NCBI GenBank assembly: GCA_021442505.1
Contig: JABUTC010000015.1
Span: 9,845-17,385, forward strand
Source of the DNA: Mogibacterium sp.
GTDB taxonomy: Bacteria > Bacillota > Clostridia > Peptostreptococcales > Anaerovoracaceae
Direction: 5' to 3'
DNA: 7,541 nucleotides
Each line of letters begins with the position of its first letter. Within the stretch, counting starts at the first letter, position 1. Made by a program: the position numbers and the translations under genes. The notes under the pieces were generated by a model. It did no database searches. It worked only from the letters and a program-made list of their open reading frames with translations, and was not told the DNA's origin. Positions 1 to 6,842 of the stretch are shown in pieces.

Positions 1-2131
1 AAGTATTTGTGTTCTTTTCTGCACTCTTCTCATCGATTTCGCAAGGCACGATGAGGCTCTGTCCTGAATATTTTCTGTTAATTACTGCAAGCTTCTGCTT
101 TCCCGCTTTGCTTGTGAGCCGGCCTTCTTCATATCTGTGCTCAGTCTCCATAAGCGACAGCCTTCCGGCTTCAGAGCCGCAGGTCTCGAGGGAAGGCACA
201 ACAGCCTCCGCACCGAGCTTCTGAAGAAGCGCTGCAGTCATACTGTTGTAAGCATTGCATCCGAAGTCCGCATACACTTTTACTCCCGCTTTTGTAAAAG
301 GCTCAATCCATCCTGTGCTTCCGACATAGACGCCTCTGTCATTGCAAATCTCAATACACTTATCAAAATCTGCTTCTATAATTTCATTTTCCCTGCCCTT
401 GCTCACATTGCTTATGTACGGAACAATCGAAACTCCAAACTTCCTCTCAAGCTCAGCAATCTCTGCATTCTCATAATCCATCACAAGTTCAGCAAGTGGC
501 AGCAGCACTCTGCAACCCTGCTTTATGCTGTCAGCTTTATCAATATAATCTGAAATCCTGTAGAAATATGCTTCCCTGCCGCTGACCCATTTTGCTTCAG
601 GCATATCAATCTTTGCGTTCTCCTTGATCTCTCTTACTGAACAGATCTCATCGCCGAGTTTCTCAAGGCACTCTCTCCTCAAAGCATTGAGTTCTGACAT
701 CCTGATTCTTATATTGAGTTCGCCTTCAACAGAAATCTTCGCAGCCTCAAAAGAGGTGTCTCCCGTCTTGCGAAGTGCTGCCTCAAATCTCTCCTTCGAT
801 GCCGGGTGCTCCTCATCAATTTCAAAAGGCCCTGCAGCAACGCTCGCAGTATGACCCTCATATGTTTTTGCCGTAAGGGTAAGCTTGCCGCCGTAACTGT
901 AAAGTGATATTTCAACCGGAAGTTTCCTCTGAGGCTTTACAAAAACTCTTTTTGCACTGTCAAGCTGCTCCTTCGATGAAGTCCTGTATACCGTATCTCC
1001 GACCTTGAAATCGCCCTTGAAATCTCCTATTCTGATTTTCCCATTACCAAGGCTCTTGCAGTATGAAACGACGCTGCTTGAAACAGTTGTGAATCCTTCT
1101 CTTCGAAGTTCAATTCCATCTCCCATCGCGATGGTCTCGCCTCGGTCAAGCGACACATCTATCAGGCTCGAACCCTTTTTAACTCCGCAGACCACGCCTG
1201 CTTTGATGCCCTGGTTCTTCGGAATGAAGTTTGACATAAGCGCCTCTCCCGGATCGCCATGCAGAAAACCGCAGGTAAAGTCTCCCCTGTTAAAAATCTG
1301 AAGCAGAGCGCGCCTGTCCTCATCGCTGACCTCATATGAGCCGTTCTGCTCATACAGATCTATATATTTTCTGTACAAGGAAGTTACAATCGAAACATAC
1401 TCGGTCGTCTTCATTCGGCCTTCTATCTTGAACGAATATACCCCCGCCTCTATAAGCTCGCCGATATTATCAATCTGGCAGTTGTCCCTCGGGCTGAATA
1501 CATAGGATGTCTCACCGCGGTCATTTATGTACGGCAGTCTGCAAGGCTGAGCGCACTGTCCCCTGTTGCCGCTTCTTCCGCCGTAGTATCTGCTGATCTG
1601 GCACTGTCCCGAGTAGCATATGCAGAGCGCACCATGAACGAAAACCTCTATGTCGCAGCCTTCACTGCAAAAATCTCTTATCTCATCCAGTGTAAGCTCA
1701 CGGGCAGGTACAACTCTCTTGTATCCGAGTTCCATCGCAGTCTTCAGAATGCGTTTGTCGAAGCATGCTGCCTGTGTCGACAGATGTCTCTCGAATTCCG
1801 GAATCTCCTGCCTTACAAGTTCACCAAATCCAAGGTCCTGGATAATAAGAGCATCAGCACCGGCTCTGTAAAGGAACTTCGCATACTCAAGCGCCTGTGG
1901 CAATTCCTCGTCAGTCATGAGGATGTTCATGGTTACAAAAACTTTTACCCCTCTGAGATGAGCATAATCTATGCAGCGCTTCATCATCTCATCATCGAAG
2001 TTGTCCGCATTTATGCGCGCATTAAAAGCGCGTCCGCCGATATATACAGCGTCCGCACCGTTTTCAACTGCAGCTATGAATTGCTTTTCTCCTCCTGCCG
2101 GGGCAAGAAGTTCCGTCTTTCTTCTTTTCAT
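1..2131 (-). CDS. U32-family protein (peptidase U32 / RNA hydroxylase-like), 3' end outside the window
   Basis: I translated this frame by hand: it is open for 710 codons from the ATG at 2131 to the left edge. The N-terminus (ELLAPAGG, residues 7-14) is typical of U32 proteins. The family signature is intact at residues 162-180: E162, F164, G167, C170, G175, C177, S180. C193 and C218 (SPRDNC) and the SFKIEGRMK block (233-241) follow. In the related E. coli proteins UbiU/UbiV four such cysteines hold a 4Fe-4S cluster, and TrhP and RlhA hydroxylate tRNA and 23S rRNA. By that analogy C170, C177, C193 and C218 are likely cluster ligands. A middle region (about 380-500) looks like the DUF3656 domain of RlhA-type members, and residues 612-651 resemble part of the first barrel again. 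The old 'collagenase/peptidase' label is poorly supported for this family, and I infer RNA modification with moderate confidence. This is the only possible ATG: the frame closes with TAG six codons upstream. No Shine-Dalgarno precedes it. Confidence 0.93.
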   Translation of the reverse strand, partial: MKRRKTELLAPAGGEKQFIAAVENGADAVYIGGRAFNARINADNFDDEMMKRCIDYAHLRGVKVFVTMNILMTDEELPQALEYAKFLYRAGADALIIQDLGFGELVRQEIPEFERHLSTQAACFDKRILKTAMELGYKRVVPARELTLDEIRDFCSEGCDIEVFVHGALCICYSGQCQISRYYGGRSGNRGQCAQPCRLPYINDRGETSYVFSPRDNCQIDNIGELIEAGVYSFKIEGRMKTTEYVSIVTSLYRKYIDLYEQNGSYEVSDEDRRALLQIFNRGDFTCGFLHGDPGEALMSNFIPKNQGIKAGVVCGVKKGSSLIDVSLDRGETIAMGDGIELRREGFTTVSSSVVSYCKSLGNGKIRIGDFKGDFKVGDTVYRTSSKEQLDSAKRVFVKPQRKLPVEISLYSYGGKLTLTAKTYEGHTASVAAGPFEIDEEHPASKERFEAALRKTGDTSFEAAKISVEGELNIRIRMSELNALRRECLEKLGDEICSVREIKENAKIDMPEAKWVSGREAYFYRISDYIDKADSIKQGCRVLLPLAELVMDYENAEIAELERKFGVSIVPYISNVSKGRENEIIEADFDKCIEICNDRGVYVGSTGWIEPFTKAGVKVYADFGCNAYNSMTAALLQKLGAEAVVPSLETCGSEAGRLSLMETEHRYEEGRLTSKAGKQKLAVINRKYSGQSLIVPCEIDEKSAEKNTNT

Positions 2132-2166
2132 GCTTTGAGTATACCACTAATCAGCGCACAGAAAAA
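2131..2166 (-). promoter_or_regulatory. Extended -10 promoter giving a probable leaderless U32 mRNA
   Basis: On the minus strand TGGTATACT occupies 2146 down to 2138. This is an extended -10 (TGn) followed by TATACT, one base from the TATAAT consensus. The -35 position at 17-base spacing (2166-2161) reads TTTTTC and is weak, as is common with extended -10 promoters. Six bases separate the -10 from the ATG, so the start predicted by standard spacing is the A of the ATG at 2131. No ribosome binding site lies between this box and the start codon. The -35 region overlaps the U-tract of the upstream terminator. The promoter is seen only as a sequence match, and the leaderless start is inferred. 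Confidence 0.55.
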
Positions 2167-2191
2167 GGAACGCAGTTGCCTGCGCTCCTTT
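2162..2191 (-). terminator. Intrinsic terminator of buk with a GCAA tetraloop
   Basis: In the minus-strand RNA a 12-base-pair stem (AAAGGAGCGCAG with CUGCGUUCCUUU, from 2191-2180 and 2175-2164) closes a GCAA loop, which is a stable GNRA tetraloop. It is followed at once by a U-rich tract. One pair is G-U in the minus-strand transcript and would be an A/C mismatch on the plus strand, so the structure is built for minus-strand transcription. It begins 23 bases after the buk stop codon and should end the typA-pyc-buk transcript, at least in part. Confidence 0.88.
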
Positions 2192-2213
2192 AAATTCGGC
2201 TTTTTTCTACGAT

Positions 2214-3278
2214 TTATTTGTACTCCTCGTAGTGGTTGTCTCTGAGAGCTCTCAGTGCGCCAAGTGCAAGTGCCTCCATCTCAGCCTCTCCAGGAAATCT
2301 GTAGATAGGAGCAATCTTCTCAACGTATGATGAAATCTCTGCACAGAATCTGTCGCTGTAAGCCATTCCGCCTGTGAATGCGATTCCGTCAACCTCGAAA
2401 TTCAGAACTGCTGACATAGCTCCGATGTCCTTTGCGAGCTGGTAAGCGATAGCCTTGAATGCGCCCATCATCTTCTCGTCGCCGTCAAATGCAGCGTTCT
2501 CTACTGTTCTGAAGTCCTTTGTTCCTGTGTATGAATAAACACCTGCCTCCTGACCGATGATCTTCTTAACGTCCTTCTTTGTCATGCCCTCCTTGAAGCA
2601 GAGGTTAACAAGAGCGTTTGCAGGAATTGTGCCGGCTCTGTCCATACCCATAGCACCTTCGTCCTTTACGTTGTTTACATCAACAACTCTGCCCTTCTTG
2701 TGAGCAGCTACCGATACTCCACCGCCAAGGTGAACAACTACAAGGTTCAGATCCTCATAAGGCTTGCCGATAGCATCAGCTGTCTTTCTTGCTACAGCCT
2801 TCTGGTTGAGTGCGTGGAAAAAGCTCTGTCTCTCGAAGCCAGGAAGTCCGATTCCCGAGTAACGAGCAACCTCTTCGAACTCGTCTACGCATACAGGGTC
2901 TACGAAGAACGCAGGGATACCAACTGTGTCAGCAAGCTCCTTTGAGATGTAAGCTCCGAGGTTAGCTGCATGCTCACCGTAAGGTGGGTGCTTAATGTCC
3001 TCGATAACTGCATCATTTACCTTGTATGTTCCTGATGGAATGTGCTTGAAAAGTCCGCCACGGCCAACGATAGCATCAAAATCCTTGATTGCATATCCGT
3101 TCTCCTCAACGATCTTCAGTACAGCCTCTGTACGGAACTCATGCTGATCTACGATGTTGTCATACTTTGCAATTTCTGCAGCATCATGGTCGATACCAAC
3201 CTTAATGAGTTCCTTCTCGTCCTCATAAACTGCAATCTTTGTTGAAGTAGCGCCTGGGTTAATTACAAGAATTTTCAT
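2214..3278 (-). CDS. buk: Butyrate kinase
   Basis: This cytoplasmic enzyme transfers the phosphate of butyryl phosphate to ADP, making butyrate and ATP in the last step of the kinase route of butyrate fermentation. It belongs to the acetokinase (ASKHA) superfamily. The protein is 354 residues, close to the usual length of about 355. Visible motifs are NPGATSTK (7-14, phosphate loop), VGRGGLFK (71-78), VDPVCVDEF (126-134), FHALNQKAVARK (154-165), HLGGGVSV (183-190, phosphate-binding) and FTGGMAY (301-307, nucleotide-binding). One segment is unlike well-known butyrate kinases: where Clostridium acetobutylicum has a GEGPFSPERSG-type motif, residues 206-216 read DEGAMGMDRAG. A related kinase for branched-chain acids such as isobutyrate cannot be excluded. 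The start is fixed by a good Shine-Dalgarno. All 12 arginines use AGA (9) or CGT (3), which suggests high expression. No phosphotransbutyrylase gene is adjacent. Confidence 0.94.
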   Translation of the reverse strand: MKILVINPGATSTKIAVYEDEKELIKVGIDHDAAEIAKYDNIVDQHEFRTEAVLKIVEENGYAIKDFDAIVGRGGLFKHIPSGTYKVNDAVIEDIKHPPYGEHAANLGAYISKELADTVGIPAFFVDPVCVDEFEEVARYSGIGLPGFERQSFFHALNQKAVARKTADAIGKPYEDLNLVVVHLGGGVSVAAHKKGRVVDVNNVKDEGAMGMDRAGTIPANALVNLCFKEGMTKKDVKKIIGQEAGVYSYTGTKDFRTVENAAFDGDEKMMGAFKAIAYQLAKDIGAMSAVLNFEVDGIAFTGGMAYSDRFCAEISSYVEKIAPIYRFPGEAEMEALALGALRALRDNHYEEYK

Positions 3279-3287
3279 AGAGTAAGT

Positions 3288-3294
3288 CTCCTTT
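3288..3294 (-). promoter_or_regulatory. Ribosome binding site of buk
   Basis: AAAGGAG on the minus strand lies 9 bases before the ATG at 3278. It supports that start and efficient translation. Confidence 0.85.
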
Positions 3295-3327
3295 CACATT
3301 TCATAATCGTTCATTCTTGTATATACG

Positions 3328-3346
3328 GATCGGTTGGGGACCGACC
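3328..3346 (-). other. GC-rich hairpin in the pyc-buk gap
   Basis: In the minus-strand transcript GGUCGGU (3346-3340) pairs with ACCGAUC (3334-3328) around a 5-base CCCCA loop: seven pairs including one G-U. The G-U pair would be a mismatch on the plus strand. No U-tract follows, so it is not a normal terminator. It lies 24 bases after the pyc stop and 49 bases before the buk ATG. It could stabilise or tune the downstream buk message, or mark an RNA processing site. I see no convincing -35/-10 pair in this 92-base gap. A TATATA lies just downstream of the hairpin but lacks a -35. Confidence 0.45.
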
Positions 3347-3370
3347 AGTCTAACTGATTGATTTCGAGGC

Positions 3371-6300
3371 CTATTCTTCCTCGAGTCTTGCAACGAGTTG
3401 ACCTGATTTAACGCTGTCGCCCTCGCGAACGTAAATCTTTTCAACCACGCCGTCTCTTGTCGCAATAACATTTGTCTCCATCTTCATAGCTTCGATGACT
3501 GCAACAGGCTGTCCGGTCTTAACCTCATCGCCCTTTACAACCAGAACCTTGATGATGGTTCCAGGAATGTTTGCTCCGATTTCCGATGTGTCCTCAGCGT
3601 TTGCGTACTGAATCTCGGATGCGCCGACAGATCTTGTCAGTGCCTGCTTGTCCTTGATGCTGATTACTCTGCTGTTTCCATCTACGGTAAATGTAAGGTC
3701 TCTGTTTCCTGCTTCATCCGGCTCGCTGATGCGGTCGAGTGTGATTACCATTGTTTTACCCTCTTTGAGAGTAATCTCAGTTGTCTGACCCTCTGCGATA
3801 CCGTGGAAGAATACGTCACTTCCCATATTGCGGAAGTCGCCCTGCTCTCTTACCTTCTTGATATAGTCGTCGAAAACCTTGTTGTACATTGCGTACGAAC
3901 TCTGCTCCTGCTCGGTTCCCTCAAGTCCGAGGTCTTCTACGATGTGCTTCTTTATAGCGTCAAAATCATCCGGTTCGAGAAGCTCACCCGGTCTGCAGGT
4001 GATAGGTGTTTTGCCCTTAAGTACAACCTTCTGAAGTTCTTCAGGGAAACCTCCCTCAGGCTGTCCCATCATTCCCTCGAAGTATGTTACTGCTGAGTCA
4101 GGGAAGTCGAAGTTTGCACCTTTTTCTACAATGTTCTCAGGTGTGAGATCGTTCTGTACCATGAAGATGGCAAGGTCTCCAACTACCTTTGATGAAGGTG
4201 TAACCTTGATGATGTCGCCGAGCATCTTGTTAACCTCAACGTACATATCCTTAACCTCATCGAACTTGTATCCGATACCGAAGCTCTCTACCTGCGGCTT
4301 CAGGTTCGAGTACTGTCCGCCAGGAATCTCGAGTCTGTAAATCTCGGCTGTTGTAGCCTTGAGGTCTGACTCAAATCCGCTGTAGATAGGTCTTACATCA
4401 ACCCAGTAATCCGATACCTTCTGAAGTCCTCTTGTGTCGAGGCAAGCATCTCTGTCACTGTTCTCAAGAGCAGCGACTACCGAGTTCAGAGCAGGCTGAG
4501 ATGTAAGTCCTGACATGCTGTTAAGTGCAGCATCTGCGATATCGAGTCCTGCAGAAGCAGCCATCAGTATAGTAGCAACTCCGTTTCCGGATGTATCGTG
4601 TGTATGCAGGTGGATAGGGATTGAAATCTCATCCTTCAGAGCCTTGATCAGCTTGTATGCAGCCATAGGCTTGAGAAGTCCTGTCATATCCTTGATTCCG
4701 AGGATGTGTGATCCGCGCTTCTCGATTTCCTTAGCGAGATTTACATAGTAGTTGAGATTGTACTTCTCTCTTGACTCGTCGAGGATATCTCCTGTGTAGC
4801 ACATTGCAACTTCTGCAATCTTGCCCTGATTCAGAACTTCGTCGAGTGAAACCTCGATGCCCTTCATCCAGTTCAGCGAGTCGAAAATTCTGAATACGTC
4901 GATTCCCGCATCAGCTGAATCCTTTACGAATTTTCTGATTGTGTTGTCCGGATAGTTCTTGTATCCTACAGCATTTGCTCCTCTGATGAGCATCTGCATA
5001 AGTACGTTTGGAATCTCTGCACGAAGAGTCTCGAGTCTCTCCCACGGATCCTCGTTCAGGAATCTCATAGCTACGTCGAAAGTAGCTCCGCCCCACATCT
5101 CGTACGAGAAGATGTCTCTTCCGTAGTAAGCCATTGCAGGTGCAATAAGCTCCATGTCTCTTGTTCTTACTCTTGTGGCAACAAGTGACTGCTGCGCGTC
5201 TCTGAGCGATGTATCTGTGATGAGAAGTTTCTTCTGCTCGAGAGCCCAGTCTGCAAGGCCCTTGGCACCTCTCTCCTCGAAAATCTGCTTTGTTCCTCTG
5301 AGCTCAGGAATTGCCTTCTTATCAACTACAGGAACCACCGGCACGTTGAAGCTTGGCACATTTCCTCTTGTCTCGTTAACAACCTTATTGCCGAGGAACT
5401 CGAGAACCTGCTGCTCTCTGTCTGTAACGTTTCTGATATCGAGAAGTTCAGGATTGTCTGCAATAAATCCTGTGTTGCACTCTCCGGCAACGAATGTCGG
5501 GTGGTTAAGCACGTTCAGCAGGAATCCGATATTGGTCTTAACGCCCTCAATCTTCATCTCCTTGAGCGCTCTTACAGCCTTCTGCACTGTCTCGTTGAAA
5601 GTGCGGCCGTGTGCACAGATTTTTACCAGGAGGCTGTCGTAGTACGGCGAAATAACCGAGCCTGTGAAGCCGTTACCGCCGTCGAGTCTGATTCCGAATC
5701 CTGCAGCACTTCTGTACTGTGTGATTGTTCCTGTGTCAGGGGCAAAATTATTTGCCGGGTCCTCTGTGGTGATACGGCACTGAATAGCGTAGCCATTAAC
5801 CTTGATGTCATCCTGACTCTTGATTGCGATTTCGTCGGAATCGAGTGCATATCCCTCTGCAACGAGAACCATTGCCTGAACGAGGTCAACTCCGGTAACG
5901 AGCTCAGTAACAGTGTGCTCTACCTGAATTCTCGTATTCATCTCGATGAAGTAGTGCTGGCCGTTCTTGTCGAGCAGGAACTCGGCTGTTCCGGCACTTC
6001 TGTAATCTACAGCCTTTGCAATCTTTACTGCATCAGCACAGATGGCTTTTCTCTGCTCCTCGTTAATGCAAAGCGATGGAGTGAACTCGATAACCTTCTG
6101 GTGACGTCTCTGAACCGAGCAGTCTCTGTCGAAAAGATGTACTACGTTGCCGTACTTATCTCCGAGCAGCTGTACCTCAATGTGCTTAGGCTCCTCGATG
6201 TATTTTTCGATGAAAATCAGATCGCTTCCGAAAGCCTTGATTGACTCGCTCTGTGCCATTTTGAACTGCGGAACGAGTTCCTCGTCATTTCTTGCGATTC

Positions 6301-6823
6301 TCATTCCTCTTCCGCCACCGCCGTTTGCAGCCTTGAGCATTACCGGATAGCCTGTCTTGTTAGCTATCTCAAGAGCCTCTTCCTCGGAATCGATTGCCTT
6401 GTCAACTCCCGGAATTGTAGGAACGCCTACGCTCTCGGCAACAATCTTTGACTGAATCTTGTCTCCGAGCTTGTTCATCATCTCGTGTGTAGGTCCGATG
6501 AAAGCGATTCCGTTATCTTCGCAGGCCTCTGCAAAAGCAGCATTCTCAGCTAAAAATCCGTAACCCGGATGAATTGCATCGCAGCCCTTGCTCTTTGCAA
6601 GCTTGATAATCTCGTCGATATCGAGATATGCATCGATAGGGCTCTTGCCTTTTCCGATCTCGTATGCCTCGTGCGCCTTGGTTCTGAAAAGTGATCCCTT
6701 GTCCTCCTCAGAGTAAATCGCAACCGTTCTTATGCCGAGTTCTCTGCAAGCTCTGATGATTCTGATGGCAATCTCGCCTCTGTTTGCGACCAGAACTTTC
6801 TTAAATTCTTTAATCTCAGACAT
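3371..6823 (-). CDS. pyc: Pyruvate carboxylase, single-chain, biotin-dependent
   Basis: The enzyme carboxylates pyruvate to oxaloacetate using ATP, bicarbonate and biotin, and works as a cytoplasmic tetramer. At 1150 residues it has the usual length. The biotin carboxylase domain spans about 5-455: KVLVANRGEIAIR near the start, the glycine loop AANGGGGRGMR (165-175), RDCSVQRRHQKVIE (233-246) and EMNTRIQVEHTVTE (294-307). The carboxyltransferase barrel covers about 530-800: RDAQQS (541-546, metal-binding Asp542), the expected carboxylated lysine K711 in GIKDMTGLL, and HLHTHD (738-743, metal ligands). A PYC/OADA and tetramerisation region follows to about 1060, then the biotin carrier domain with K1114 in the EAMKME motif. 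All key residues are present, so it should be active. K711 is followed by DMTG where DMAG is more usual. A longer reading frame starts at 6871, but that ATG lies inside typA without a Shine-Dalgarno. The start at 6823 follows AAGGAGG and yields the conserved N-terminus. Confidence 0.98.
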   Translation of the reverse strand: MSEIKEFKKVLVANRGEIAIRIIRACRELGIRTVAIYSEEDKGSLFRTKAHEAYEIGKGKSPIDAYLDIDEIIKLAKSKGCDAIHPGYGFLAENAAFAEACEDNGIAFIGPTHEMMNKLGDKIQSKIVAESVGVPTIPGVDKAIDSEEEALEIANKTGYPVMLKAANGGGGRGMRIARNDEELVPQFKMAQSESIKAFGSDLIFIEKYIEEPKHIEVQLLGDKYGNVVHLFDRDCSVQRRHQKVIEFTPSLCINEEQRKAICADAVKIAKAVDYRSAGTAEFLLDKNGQHYFIEMNTRIQVEHTVTELVTGVDLVQAMVLVAEGYALDSDEIAIKSQDDIKVNGYAIQCRITTEDPANNFAPDTGTITQYRSAAGFGIRLDGGNGFTGSVISPYYDSLLVKICAHGRTFNETVQKAVRALKEMKIEGVKTNIGFLLNVLNHPTFVAGECNTGFIADNPELLDIRNVTDREQQVLEFLGNKVVNETRGNVPSFNVPVVPVVDKKAIPELRGTKQIFEERGAKGLADWALEQKKLLITDTSLRDAQQSLVATRVRTRDMELIAPAMAYYGRDIFSYEMWGGATFDVAMRFLNEDPWERLETLRAEIPNVLMQMLIRGANAVGYKNYPDNTIRKFVKDSADAGIDVFRIFDSLNWMKGIEVSLDEVLNQGKIAEVAMCYTGDILDESREKYNLNYYVNLAKEIEKRGSHILGIKDMTGLLKPMAAYKLIKALKDEISIPIHLHTHDTSGNGVATILMAASAGLDIADAALNSMSGLTSQPALNSVVAALENSDRDACLDTRGLQKVSDYWVDVRPIYSGFESDLKATTAEIYRLEIPGGQYSNLKPQVESFGIGYKFDEVKDMYVEVNKMLGDIIKVTPSSKVVGDLAIFMVQNDLTPENIVEKGANFDFPDSAVTYFEGMMGQPEGGFPEELQKVVLKGKTPITCRPGELLEPDDFDAIKKHIVEDLGLEGTEQEQSSYAMYNKVFDDYIKKVREQGDFRNMGSDVFFHGIAEGQTTEITLKEGKTMVITLDRISEPDEAGNRDLTFTVDGNSRVISIKDKQALTRSVGASEIQYANAEDTSEIGANIPGTIIKVLVVKGDEVKTGQPVAVIEAMKMETNVIATRDGVVEKIYVREGDSVKSGQLVARLEEE

Positions 6824-6828
6824 TTTTT

Positions 6829-6835
6829 CCTCCTT
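6829..6835 (-). promoter_or_regulatory. Ribosome binding site that sets the pyc start
   Basis: AAGGAGG on the minus strand lies 5 bases before the ATG at 6823 and within the 19-base gap after typA. It favours this ATG over the in-frame one at 6871. The closeness to the typA stop codon suggests that the two genes share a transcript. Confidence 0.88.
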
Positions 6836-6842
6836 AAACTCT

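Noticed and set aside
2185..2191. AAAGGAG as a Shine-Dalgarno for the U32 gene
   Set aside because: It is 53 bases from the ATG and forms the 5' arm of the terminator stem.
1634..2245. Plus-strand open frame of 203 codons opposite the U32 gene
   Set aside because: It is antisense to the conserved U32 signature region, runs through the terminator and into the end of buk, and has no family features.
3316..3327. TATATA on the minus strand as a -10 box for buk
   Set aside because: No acceptable -35 lies 16-18 bases upstream; the position is taken by the GC-rich hairpin. A promoter cannot be supported.
5501..6244. Plus-strand open frame of 247 codons opposite pyc
   Set aside because: It lies antisense to the highly conserved biotin carboxylase domain, has no Shine-Dalgarno or recognisable motif, and is explained by the codon bias of pyc.
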